A stretch of 64,000 nt of DNA from Wolfiporia cocos (taxonomy: Eukaryota > Basidiomycota > Agaricomycetes > Polyporales > Phaeolaceae). Every line of letters starts with the position of its first letter. Within the stretch, counting starts at the first letter, position 1. The stretch lies in assembly GCA_029448655.1 (NCBI GenBank), contig JACCLO010000007.1, positions 1,860,001 through 1,924,000 on the forward strand. The letters are read 5' to 3'. Positions 22,502 through 33,785 of this stretch are shown one piece after another. The notes below the pieces were generated by a model. The model was given only the letters and a program-made list of their open reading frames with translations. It did no database searches and was not told the DNA's origin. Both the position numbers and the translations under genes were made by a program.

Positions 22502-23121
22502 TAACACAAGATAACACTTACTTGTTATGTTCTTGGTATTTGCTGGTTAGGCAAGAGATAAGTAGTTGTTAAGCAGGATACGTTGAGTGGTTAACTCGTA
22601 GTATGAATGCAATGAATTGAACTGAGGCAATAGCGCTCAGCAAGTCCAGTATATATACATGATAAATAAGACCCCTAACAGCCTTATTAGATAATACTAG
22701 TGTCCGTATTCGTATGTACCAGTCCCCAGGTACCTAAGTACTTAGTAATATACGATAAATACATATACCGATCAAAACCGGGATATAGAAAGGCGGCGTA
22801 GGCCGCGCGAATGGCGTTTTGCGCTCTTTGTCATTACAAAGACGGGGCGTGACCAGAGCCCGGTCCGCTGACGTTTATACTCTGACTGCTTCCGGACGGA
22901 ATGTCCGATTGGCTAGAACTAGACATGTGACTGATGGTAACTACTAGTGATAAGATAAGACCGTCGTTACGGGAGATAACGCGGCCATCATTCGGCACGT
23001 ATGTAACCGTAAACTTATGAACCAGATAAGCTAGTTATTGGTCTAGAAAGTCGTAGATAATTCGTAGAATTGCCGGAAAAATAGTAAGAAGTATAGGAAA
23101 ACTAGGAGAATTCTTGTGACA
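22502..23121 (-). repeat. solo LTR, TSD TGTAG
   Basis: 620 bp, TAACAC...TTGTGACA, duplications TGTAG at 22497–22501 and 23122–23126. In LTR orientation it starts TGTCACAAG and ends GTGTTA, so the usual terminal CA is altered. It resembles the LTR at 41550–42193 (GTAAGTGTTATC-like end, AATTCTCC start). Confidence 0.8.
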
Positions 23122-23974
23122 TGTAGCCTGTAATGGTTGTGGCTCATGGAGACAGGAGGCGTAGGGGCCGGTTAGTTGGATGGACACAGTCTGGTGGTCC
23201 TAGCCATGAGTCGTTGTATAGCCTTGGTACTTAGAGCATGGCATGAGTGGTGGTGTGGCAGCAGGTGGTTGACTGGGTTAGGTGCGCTGCCTGGCTCATA
23301 GGGTTGTGCCATGCTCATGTGGCTTTCTGACTGGGCTGTTAGACTGGGTGGAAGGACCTGGTGTTCTGGGACTAGGGTTATAGGTGTGGCTGGTGGTGCT
23401 GATGGCTAGTGCCTGAAGTGGTTCGTGCATAGGGCTTCTACTAGATGTGGCACCGGGTTTCCAGCTTTGGGGGTGCTCTCGATGATTGGAAAAGATACTG
23501 TGCCTAAAGGCTTGAAATTGGTGTGTGACAGTGCAAGGACTCTGAACACTATCACAAGACACACCACAGACCCAATGCAATGTGCCCATGAGTGGTGCTG
23601 TGGCCACTCCCCCAAAAGGGCTATGATAACAGCTTGGCTGTTATCAAGGGTCCGGCTGTATCTGCAGTTCATATCCCCACACTCAGCACCTATTAGACAC
23701 TTCTACAGTGTAGACCATGTATGCCAGCACCACGTACAGGTAATATACCCTAGTTATTGCTCTGTAACATCTATGATATTATGCTTTTGCATGATCTGTG
23801 ACAAACACCCCACACATGAGACCAGACACCCAGACACTCTGTGCCATCTAGCTTACATAATAACTGTACAGCAGCCAAACATGTACAAACAGTAGAATAG
23901 CATATATACTGGCCGATGAGCTGGGTAGCACCCCAGACTTGTCTTGGCCTTATATGCCTTGAGTAAGCCTCAGA
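23122..23974. repeat. LTR-like debris with a palindrome
   Basis: Continuation of the L5-like region, then sequence with CCAAAAGGGC followed by the palindrome ATAACAGCTTGGCTGTTAT (about 23620–23645), which recurs at about 26635–26665. No gene is seen; the 156-codon plus-strand ORF across it (23425–23895) has no motif. Confidence 0.4.
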
Positions 23975-24554
23975 TGACACAGACTCACTAGGCTGTGGGA
24001 TCGGCCCACAGGCCAGGGACCATCCTCCAGCACCAGCACATCAGTGCACATCCTAAGGTCGACGGGTGTGCTAGTAAGCATACTAGACAGGGTCCTTGAC
24101 TAAGGTACCACCCAGACGAGCAAGACGAGGAAGGAGAGTCCTAGGCAAGCCAGTGCACACACAGACCAGATGAGAGAGGGGCTATGCCCAAGATGTCGAG
24201 AATCTCAGAGATGGGGAGTAAGCCCCATCTCACTACCCTTCAAGTATGTACAGGATGACGTGACGTGTCTACCCTTAAGTGCTGGCCTGTGCGCAGCACC
24301 GCCCTAACAGCTGAGGTAAGAAAGTACATAAGCGTAACTGTAACTACTATCGTGACAGGGAGTGACCATAACATAGGTAACTGCACGGACGCGCACTACC
24401 CCGGAGTGCCTATCTACTGGGTCAGGTGGTCTAAACGGTATCTAGGGAGTGACGGAGAGGTGGCGATGGGAAAGGAGCCACTACGCCCATGGATGTGGCG
24501 CCCTAAGACCAAGGCGAGGGATGTTGAGTAGTCCCTTCCGGACATTCTGTGAAA
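23975..24554 (-). repeat. solo LTR, L3 family, TSD TCAGA
   Basis: 580 bp, TGACACAG...CTGTGAAA (terminal GACA mutated), duplications TCAGA at 23970–23974 and 24555–24559. The L3 block GAGAATCTCAGAGATGGGG is present on the minus-strand TATA side. Confidence 0.8.
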
Positions 24555-24852
24555 TCAGATCAGGAATACACCTTTGTGCGGGTACTATTCCCCTGAGCTG
24601 TTTGCTTGAGTTGTTGCTTGTGTCATAAGACGAGTATATCCCCTGTACAGTGGTCTTACCCTGTACAACCCCAGCGCACTAGGAGTAAAGTGCATACCTC
24701 GGTCATCTGAACACGTGATCTGATTATCATACCCATTGCATCCCAGGGTTAAGGGATTTGGGCTCTGGGGAAACATTTGCAAACAGCATGTAGGGGACCT
24801 CTCCTACTGTTGCTTCAAAGCTACTGAGCCACCATCGTGCAATGCAGCATAA

Positions 24853-25561
24853 TGTTATGGGTCGTATACCCGTTTGTATATTCTGTCACGGATATAATCG
24901 ATTCTTCTGCATGTGGCTCTAAGTCAGTGAGTGCAAGGCAATATTATCGTGAATAAGCCTTCAGGCCCTAAGTCTGTGACTCTAGGGGATCGGTCAATAT
25001 CCAATACACATTAGAGGATATAGTCTGTTCTGGAGCAAGCCTTGTAGAATATAAGACTTGCCTAAGTCCGAGAAGTCGGTGTGGACTTCAAGGACTTAGT
25101 CACTTTGAGAGCTCAATGAATACTGAGCATAGTTTCCTACGTTTGAGAATGAGTATAAGACTCTTGTTTATACAACAAGGTCGAGCTGAAGAGCCTCAAC
25201 TTAGTTATATGAGTTTATATACTATGCTAGGTTTTAGGAGTCCTATCCCTCCCAGATGTCACTGCTACTATCTACATTCTAGATTGAAACATTTGATGAG
25301 TATGTAGCGACATATCTGAAATGAGAGATAGCAATGTTATGGCGGTTGAACGCCATCTGTCAATCATAGAATGATAAATATGAAACAGTGGCAGAGTTGC
25401 ATCTGCCCTAGGTAAATCAGACCCTATATGCTAATACAACTGGGGTTACGCCTGGTAGAGTCACGAGTAGCCAGGGGTGTTGGTTGCGCAATAAGTCCCT
25501 GTATCGTATTCACCTGATGGTGAGTTCTGTGAGCGTTCGAAAAATCGACGTAACTGTAACA
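24853..25561 (-). repeat. diverged L2 LTR
   Basis: 709 bp from TGTTATGGG to CTGTAACA, colinear with L2 at 11819–13213 (CCTACGTTTGAGAA, AACAAGGTCGAGCTGAAGAG, CAACTGGGGTTACGCC). Flanking 5-mers CATAA and CTTAG do not match. The 24560–24852 stretch before it holds nothing recognised. Confidence 0.75.
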
Positions 25562-26192
25562 CTTAGGGTGTACAATCAGTTCATTCTAGGTCACACTTAC
25601 TAATCGTAGCACATGACCTATATTCATGTATGTATTTAAGATGGAGCTTGACGCTCACAATCTCTAGTTCTATTCTTCTCGGCTTGCACCATAGAAGCCC
25701 CTCTCACCCTGCTGTGCTTGATTTACTACCTCCCAGCCTTTCCCCTCACCTTTAGGTATTGGTGGTGAGTCCCACAGTAGATCTGTGTCAGTATTGGGGG
25801 CATGTCCCCTATCCATGCTGTATGGCCATGTGACATACTCTTTATGCATGCTAGTCTGGGTTCTCTTATTCTTACCAGGCTTCATTTCTAAGATGACAAG
25901 GACTTGGATACCTCTATGTCATCACCTCTTTACTATGCACCTATGGCTGGAGATGTCACAAGACATTGGGTTGTGACAAACTGGAGAAAATTGTGACAAT
26001 ATACTACTCTGAGTATTTGAGGTCCTATGTATCCCAGATGTCACTGCTACTAAGTACAATCTAGTCTGAAATGTACGATAAGTATGCAGCAATTGAACTT
26101 GTAATGATAGATTGGAATGATAGCAAATATGGTGGTTGGATGCCATCTGTCAATCAATGGATAAATATGAAACAGTGACAGAGTTGGATCTG
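25562..26192. repeat. fragments of L5-like and L2-like LTRs
   Basis: 25600–25740 resembles L5 read on the plus strand (TCTCTAGTTCTATTCTTCTC downstream of a TATA-like TGTATTTAAG). 26013–26192 matches the middle of L2 on the minus strand (CCCAGATGTCACTGCTACTA). No gene is supported. Confidence 0.45.
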
Positions 26193-26910
26193 TGTCACAG
26201 AACTGCCAGTAGGGGGGTCTCAACATCCCTTGCCTGGTATGCAGAAGTGCCACTGGGCTTGCGGCTAAGTCTTCACTTGCAGGTCACCTCCCCGACACTT
26301 CCTAGACACCGGATCAGTCACCTGACCCAGTAGATAGCGCTGTAGGGTAGCGTGCACCTCCTTTTACTCACATCATGGTCACATTAATTACATGTTTGTT
26401 ACGGGTAGTTACCGGTCACATGGACTACCAGTTACTGCGCACAGGCCAGTAGTTTAGGGCAAGTCCTTTAGGTAGCCCCTACATTATAAGTATGATGAGA
26501 TGAGGTCTTATACCTCATCTCTAAGATTCTCAGCAATGGGGCTTAGGCCCTCTTTCTTCTCACCTGTCATGGTACCACCAGCAGTCCCAGACCGGCAGCT
26601 CCATGGGGACAGGCGTCCAACACCACTTAGCCAAAAGGGCCACTATAACAGCTCAGCTGTTATAGGCGGGACACACTATATGTGTAGTTCATATTCCCAC
26701 GCTAGGCACTTGCTATAGCGCCTAAGGGTATTTGGCTTTATACCCTTTGCATGGTTATGCCTTTATGGTATTATATGCCACACGGGGTCCCAAGCCCATT
26801 ATAATCTGTGACATCACCTCTCTGTGTGCTAGTTGCCCTGATCCCTCTGACTCTTTCTCTTGTCAGATGCACACTGCCTTGCTAAGTTGACGTCTGAGCT
26901 GGGGAGGTGT
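26193..26910 (+). repeat. L3-like LTR fragment joined to other LTR debris
   Basis: Starts TGTCACAG inside the L2 fragment and carries L3 features (TCTCTAAGATTCTCAGCAATGGGG) to about 26570, then the CCAAAAGGGC + ATAACAGCTCAGCTGTTAT palindrome and further LTR-like sequence. The right border is not resolved. Confidence 0.45.
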
Positions 26911-27190
26911 TATGGATCGAATATCCATTCAGCTGAAATAACCAAGATGAGTTACTCAGCAAGTCAAGTAGCGCACTACTTGTCAGACTCCACAGAGTCA
27001 GAGTGTTATCTATGTGTGTCAAGAACAAAATAATTGTAACACATGCACTGGGCTGGTAATGGCACCATATGCCAATTAGCCAATGAGAGGAAAAACATGT
27101 GATAAGTATTGAAGACTTGCTCAGGCCAATCCTAGCCCAAGGCAAGGCCAAATTAATGTGATCTGCTGGCTGATACATGTAACCCTAACC
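26911..27190 (-). repeat. L1-family LTR fragment
   Basis: TGTTATGGATCGAATATCC and the GAGTTACTCAGC...GTAGCGCACTACT block are inverse copies of the end of the LTR at 947–1498. The other terminus is missing. Confidence 0.6.
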
Positions 27191-27432
27191 TAACCTGTGA
27201 CATCATTGATGATGTAGTTACCTAGACAAGGTCTATGCTAATGAGGCAAGCCTGGGCAATGCCCAAGGCAATGGAAACATTAGATACAGATAGCTATTAG
27301 TTAATATACAGTTCACTAGGTCTAATCCTATCATGTGCTGTCATGGACCCAATACAATGTTCAGCCATAATGCAATAACCATTGCACCAAAAGGGCACAA
27401 TGCCAAGTCTGTTAGCATCTGTGGGTGACACA

Positions 27433-27910
27433 GATTACTTGCCTTGGCATACTGTGTGTACATGCCAAACATTCGGGTGAGGAAGTGGTACCACATTGGC
27501 TCACAGCCTAGCAAGTCGAGCATGTGCAGCAGAGTGGCAGGGAACATGCCCCAATGTCTACAATAATCAGTCTGAGGTGTAAGCCTCAGACGACCCAGCC
27601 TTATATACATGCAAGCACAGTGTTCGAGTAAGTAACGACCCTAAAGTGATGGTCCGTGCACTATAGTATCACGTGAGGGATCAGGTGCTATTCTTACATA
27701 AGCTGGAAGACAACCGTTGAGTAAATTAAGTATGTATGTAAGTGAATACCCCATCTTAACTATCTAAAGGTCATGTGATGGCAGTGCAGCTAGTGCCCTG
27801 GGTGACGGATGTTCCAAAGTGTTGGAACATAGATTTGCCGTGGGCGAGCTCACACGTGCCCGGACGTTGCACACACACGTCGGGAGTCAGATATGGCATA
27901 GCCAGAGATG
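27433..27910 (-). repeat. LTR fragment interrupted by a solo LTR
   Basis: Begins TGACACAG, with a minus-strand TATA (TTATATACATGC near 27600) and an inverted repeat TCTGAGG/CCTCAGA just downstream. The right end is not found beyond the nested LTR. The stretch 27191–27432 shares a block with 8985–9095 in inverse orientation. Confidence 0.5.
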
Positions 27911-28386
27911 TGTCACGGTTAAATCCCGTGACCCTATTATTGCCATACGCCGGGGTCGAACTCACGTATCTACGTCCCCCTATCACATGATCTCCTTATG
28001 GTCACCTGACTTATAGATTAGCGTACATGTACACAGCCTCTATCTTATCTACCAGCGTATGTAACGGGGCGCTCAGCGTAGGGGCCACCTTTAGGGTGGC
28101 CTTAGCGGCAGTGTTGTCACATCATGTATATAGTCTGTTGCATTCTGAGGATTAGCCTCAGAACAGTTATTGTAACGTTGGGGCGTGTCCTTCTTACTCA
28201 ACCTCTCCTCTGCGTGCCTCCTAGGACGACCAACGTTCGAGAGCCTCTGCCCTATATCCCCGTACTAGCCTGTGGTTCCCCTCGCTGGTAGTATCGTACG
28301 CGACATCAGCTTGGACCATACCCCGTACTAGTCAGCGGTGCTGGTATCGCCTCAATAGGCCGTAGACCCAGAGTGAGTCTGTGTCA
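27911..28386 (+). repeat. solo LTR, TSD AGATG
   Basis: 476 bp, TGTCACGG...CTGTGTCA, perfect duplications AGATG at 27906–27910 and 28387–28391. TATA (CATGTATATAG) near 28124. A second copy is at 52691–53150. The short plus-strand ORF starting inside it (28381–28602) is not supported as a gene. Confidence 0.9.
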
Positions 28387-28724
28387 AGATGGTATGAGGG
28401 CAAAATTGTATTTAATCACTTGAGTTCCGTACTGTACCTCATGCGACTGCCCTATGGACATTGTTGCGCCTGTGGACAAATGCACTCGTCGAACCGATGT
28501 TTTGATTGCTCTGACACAAAGCCAATTTTTACTTGCCCTCATTCTGAGGTGTTAGAAAGCTTTACTATTGAGTACATAGCCAGTGCGGAATTTCAGCTGT
28601 AATGGTTTGTATTGGATGCGCTACTGGCTTGCTAATTTAGGCATTCTGTTCAATGTATCGTGTGGCAGTGTATTCTACTACAATAATAGATGAGTTGACT
28701 GATGTGTAAACCAATATACATGCA

Positions 28725-29400
28725 GAGGGACCTCAGTGCCGGAGATGCATCTTTAGAGACACCACAGATGCATCTGGGGCACTCTAAGCAATATTAACGC
28801 CCAAGCGTGCTGCATAGATGCATCTGAATAAAATAAGATGCATCTGCGCAAGAAATACCTGTGCAGGGTTTGAACACTTGACCTGGGATCAGCGAAGTCG
28901 CAACCTGTACCACTTCGTCAAATGGTCCTGGTATCCAACTCACATACACATTGATATGATCCATTTAATGTCCTTTCATCACCATAGCTGTTGATTGTCA
29001 AGTCACACCTTAGTGCAATGTTCCATGTTGCCCTGTAGGTAATTTATGATAGCATCCTTACCTTATTGCAGATACATATGGGTTGTGGGATACATCAATA
29101 AAGAAATGCATTCTGAGTTCAAGGAATGAGCCTACTGACATATGAGCAGAATGTTAAATTTTATTACAACCGTTATTATATCGACCACTGACTATATATT
29201 TGCACAAGGTCTTCCTTTCATCAACCGCTTTAGCTGAGTGGTTTCAGTCGCTGTTTCGCTGAGGTCTCGTGGTTCCTGGTTCGATTCCTGGCTTGTGATG
29301 CTTTATTTTGGTACTAACGGGCGCCTAATTTCGATGACTTAGAGTGCCCCAGATGCATCTGCGGTGTCTCTAAAGATGCATCTGTGGCACTGAAACTCTA
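28725..29400. mobile_element. hAT-2 copy B, uninterrupted
   Basis: 676 bp, GAGGGACCTCAGTGCC...GGCACTGAAACTCTA, flanked by TACATGCA / GACATGCA (7 of 8 match). Subterminal GATGCATCT repeats are present on both sides. tRNA-like modules: minus at about 28857–28932 and plus at about 29225–29302, with A-box TAGCTGAGTGG and B-box GGTTCGATTCC. There is no transposase ORF, so it is non-autonomous. This is the reference copy that shows where insertions occurred in copies A and C. Confidence 0.85.
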
Positions 29401-29989
29401 GACATGCAAACCTAGCTCGTCACAGCATAGTGCTTATGATAGGCTGTTGGCAAATCGATCCACGTTATTGAAGTCCCTCTCGCATAATGACCGTCTCGCA
29501 TTCATAAGAACTCTGACGGGTGAAGCAGTTCCGTTCTGTCCACATATTTTCAGGATAATCAAACCCTCAAATTGCATGATGCATGTCATCACTTCCCCCT
29601 TGCTCATGGGGCCCGCAGCACCCATAAGCCCACATTCACAACCAATTGCTATTACATATTTGGAACTGCTATCACGTATCGGAGTAATGGAACGATACCC
29701 AAACCATTTCACATAATCTGAAACATCATCGAGGGAGGACTTGTACAAGTGGTCACATTGGTGGTTCGTCGTTTACTAGAGATAATCATGATACGTCTCT
29801 TTGAGGTCATGAGTTTGCTGTAAGAATCACCGAGAGACAAGGCACATATTGTGGTAACCTCTACGCAAAACCTCAAATCAGGAGGGCTGAGACCTGCCTA
29901 TAATAGCCTGAATGAAATATTTGTGACTAAGCAATGAGTCCTGGCTTGGTTGAGGCCTGAGAGGGGTAAGCAATATAAGCATGGCCGAG
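29401..29989 (-). other. possible exon of an unrecognised gene
   Basis: A 104-codon minus-strand ORF at 29434–29748 has a balanced composition and no repeats, so it may be coding, but no motif is recognised. The rest of the interval shows nothing. Confidence 0.25.
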
Positions 29990-31690
29990 TCAAATGGAGA
30001 CCTGATCAATACAAACCTGATCGTGGCCAGAGGTCCGATCGAAACCGCACCTTTTCTGCGATGTGACGTCAGGCAATGTACTACCCACGATTGAACCACA
30101 CGCAGTCACGTTAGTGTCGCCACTAGTGTCTGTCGCGGGGATAAAGTCGGTGAGCATGATTGGTTGGCTCACTGCAATCTGTGTCCTAGAGCGCAGGCGG
30201 CTGTTCAAGTTGACAAGAAGTGTGTTCGCATATCTGTTGAGTGAAGCGTCAGCGTTCCTACAAATGATCCAGATTGTTTAAAACGGACACTTTGGTCAAC
30301 ATAATAGAGCTGAATTCTATGAGCGCATAATCTCAGCATGAAGCAGCAGGGCTCACAAGGTTGAGTACAAGACAGTTCCATTTATCTGCAAAGCTACTGT
30401 TGAGGTAAAGATACTTGGAAGACATGACACTTACAGGAGGCACTGTAGCGAAAAGGAGGCCCACGACAGCCAATACAGCTTAGTATTCAAGAGCGTTCAG
30501 AGCATTTCTTGGGAAAAGAGCTGGTGAATACCTGTCACACTTCCAGTTTCAACGCCGAGAAGGATCATTCGGTTAATAATGGCATCTGTACGCATAATTC
30601 CCGTCCTGCTCTTGTGCAACTGAGTTTTGCGAGCAAAGTTCAGTACTTCGATGTGAGTGCACGCATTACGACATACAAGAATCGTCATAGCGAGTGCTAT
30701 CATGATATCTGCTAGGGCGCTGCCCGCTAGCCATATCTGTATCCAAATTAGCATTAACCTATTGCTGAGGGCTTGCCAACATACACAGAGCGGAATAAGA
30801 ACACTTCCTGTCCAATGCTCGATAGACTTCATAGGCTTCATCTGCGAATTGTATAGTCAGCTTCAGTACGGACTATATGATTGAATGAACGAGCACCACT
30901 ATAGACAACGCGATGCCTGCTGTGCATTGAATTACTGACAACTAGCAATCGATGCAAGTGTTAGACGTTGACTCCGCGCCCACTCACGCAACATACCGAT
31001 GCAATGGTTACAGCGAGAAGCCGGGATTTAGCCAGTATGTATATGCGCCAGACAAAGAATCCCTGTACCACCGCAGAAACAATTGCACACATGAATGGAA
31101 TAGAGAACCACGAATTGTGAAATTCCAATAGACACTCGACGTCCCCATATCTGTATACGAAGCAGTCGAAGGAGTTGGAAGTGATCAAGCCTGTGTTGAC
31201 CCATTCAAATGCGAGTATGGCGTAAACTGGATCATGATGGTGAGCAACGCAACTTTGCGTCCTATTAGTATGTAAAATCCTCCATACCCATCGCCTTTAA
31301 GGCCTTGTGGTCTGTCGCAAAGTTGTTATAGTATACATCTGGCGAAATGATGCATAATCGGAAACAAGGCCATCGGAAGGAGGTCCTTGCTCACATGTCT
31401 GCACGTTCAAAGCACCAAGTAGGCACCAGTTGAGGTTAATGCCTATAACCTAGAAGACGTGCATGATTGATTGGCATCACATAGGTATCGACACTTCGAG
31501 CAAACCTGAGGTCCTGAACTATCAAGAGAATTGAGTGGGGATCTAGACAGAAATTATAATCACATACATGAGACTGATCGAATTCTTCATACTTGACGTG
31601 CTTCCTGCCGATATCCAGAAGGTATGAGCTAGTGACAAGGATATATATACCGGCATAGTAGGCATACATTTTTCCGGAGGCGCTCAATCA
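29990..31690 (-). CDS. DUF6534-type multi-pass membrane protein
   Basis: The minus-strand exons carry the fungal DUF6534 pattern: a membrane segment with VVQGFFVWRIYILAKSR (30961–31250); then IWLAGSALADIMIALAMTIL and TDAIINRMILLGVETGSVT (about 30525–30760); a splice (GTATTC...CTAAG) into AVLAVVGLLFATVPP (about 30440–30485); and a last exon with YANTLLVNLNSRLRSR (about 30190–30240), ending at the TGA at 29990–29992. The family consists of about seven-helix membrane proteins of unknown function, expanded in Agaricomycetes. The N-terminal exon is uncertain; a candidate lies at 31436–31687 (MYAYYAG...). No clear stop or frameshift appears in the parts that can be read, so this may be the only functional host gene in the window. 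Confidence 0.65.
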
Positions 31691-32504
31691 CGCACTCGTA
31701 AAGCTATTAATAATGTCTGCATAGCTGAAAATGCCATCGCCTATTGTGTCAGGGGGTGTACACGATGTGATCATCCACGCTGAGAACTACATCGTCATTA
31801 AGGTAAGCCACAGCATGGCCGTTCTGATGTTAACAATCAACTTCAGCACATTGCTTCCTGACAGATGCTGATACGAGTGACTCGCTGCATATGGATGTGG
31901 TATTGTGTGCCTTACGCGCCTGTCTGATAAACGTCTTCGACGCGAGACATCTCAATGAAATTCATGTAACATGGCATGTTGATAAGTTGCTATCGCTTCC
32001 GCTTTAACAGATCACATGCAACCGCAGCTGCCAATACCAATGGCGCTAGGCACAAAATAGATTGTCCAGCGGCAATGGCTGGCAGCTTCCAATTGTTCCC
32101 AGCTATTACGTTTATTTGACGGTTGCAAACACACTGATCTCACATCCAGAAAGCTAACGTGACAAAGTCTTTCCGAGAGCGGTACCAGTGCATACAATAC
32201 GCGTCTATCACAAGATACATTCACGTATTAAAAATGCGTTTGTGACATCTCAGAAAAATGCGGCAGGCACCAGGCACCAAATGGGGGCACTCTGTGAACA
32301 TGGAGGGCCATGTCCGGCTTGTGCGCTGCACTGTATTACCTACGAGACGCCGATTAGTAAGTGGGAAGGAGGGATGCATAGAGAAATGCAGAGAGTGGGT
32401 AGCTTACATTGTAACGATTTCGTAGTCCGATAATGAGACTGCCCAAGGTACCACGCATATTGTAAAATCAGATATCCATCACACGTTGCAGCCTATCACC
32501 ACTG
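31691..32504. other. no supported gene; presumed promoter side of the DUF6534 gene
   Basis: Several short ORFs occur on both strands without motifs. No repeats shared with the rest of the window were seen. Confidence 0.35.
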
Positions 32505-33144
32505 TAGTGATGTGCCAGGCCCGGCCCGGCTCAAAAGCCCCGGCTTTGGCCCGGCTTTGGACGGCCTTGGCTTTTCAAAACCTCAGGCCGGGCCCCCATT
32601 GACGGCCCAGGGCTTGGCCCGGCCCGGCTTGGGGCTTGCCCGGGGCCTGGCACTGTGAGGATGATCATCACTGTAGCCACACAAACTCATAACATACCTT
32701 CTCCAACTATCTTCTGACAAAGCCAAGCTCCAGGATCTTCAATAATTAGTGAATTGTAGTGTGAAATCATCATTTCACCGGCACGGTGCTCTGTGGCGCG
32801 CCTTCCAAATGGGGCATCGTATAGGCGCCCAAAAGTGAGCGACAGGCTTCAGCACCAAGAATTCAATCCATGGGACTATCCTCTTGCTTGAATTTAAAAA
32901 TATAGACATACTTCATTGAAATATGGCATACTGCTACTATATATATCCTTATATCATAGTTACTAGACATTTTATCCGTTAGAGCTTTCAGGCCCGGGGC
33001 TCACGGCTTGGCCCGGCCCGGCTTGAGACACAAGCCGGGCCCTGGGCCGTCTCAAGCCGTGGTGTAGGGCCCGGCCTGGCCCGGCCCAAGTAGGGCTTGG
33101 CCCGGCCCGGCCTATGGCCCAAAGCCGGGCCTGGCACATCACTA
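32505..33144. mobile_element. GC-rich hAT-like MITE (GGCCCGG repeats)
   Basis: 640 bp with inverted termini TAGTGATGTGCCAGGCCC / GGGCCTGGCACATCACTA and dense subterminal GGCCCGGCCC / GGCTTGGCCCGG repeats on both arms; the centre is AT-rich and non-coding. The YAGNG start fits hAT ends. The flanks CACCACTG and ATCACCAG are offset and give no clean 8-bp duplication. A truncated copy lies at 19899. Confidence 0.7.
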
Positions 33145-33159
33145 ATCACCAGCTAGCTA

Positions 33160-33785
33160 TAGTGCTGCCGCAAATGTAAGGTACCTCTTACCTCGAGGTA
33201 TCCAAAGGTAACGTGCCGAGATGCCGTTTTACCTCGAGGTACCTTCCGGTTATGCATATGGTATACACATCGTGCTTTTGCATCGGCCCGGAGCACCGTG
33301 ACATACACTCATGGAGCTTTCACATCTCAACGGATACATATGGCAGCTAAATTGTACAATCCTGATAGATACACTGAGTGACTTTATGAGCAGCCATGAT
33401 TGCTTCTGCGGCAGCTTCTTCAACCACTTCCCGTGCATTTGCTCTTGCCTACTGTATTAGGTAAGCTGGCTGAACTTGCTCGATCACATCGGGGTACCTC
33501 GAGGTGAGCTTGATAAGTGACTCCCTCGACGAGTGCTTCCAGCGCGTACCAAACGCACGGAATGGTGCGTTGTCTCCCGTGGTACTATATACATCTTACG
33601 GTAACTGGGACGCATTCGTTCCGCTCCGCCGTGTGTTTCGGCCACGCCATATCGGGACTGGCGCGCTACTGCGCAGTCATCAGCGCCTAGCAACGAGGAC
33701 GAATCACCGACTTCCAGCAGAGATAAACTGAGGTGACATTGCCATCACCTCCAGGTGACCTTCACCTTACCTTCCAGAAGCACTA
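33160..33785. mobile_element. candidate hAT-like MITE with TACCTCGAGGTA palindromes
   Basis: Left end TAGTGCTGCCGCAAATGTAA and right end TTACCTTCCAGAAGCACTA are imperfect inverted copies. Palindrome TACCTCGAGGTA occurs at 33189 and 33230, and an 11-bp part at 33495. No matching 8-bp flanks. The layout parallels the GGCCCGG and GGTCC MITEs, so the call rests on analogy. Confidence 0.4.
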
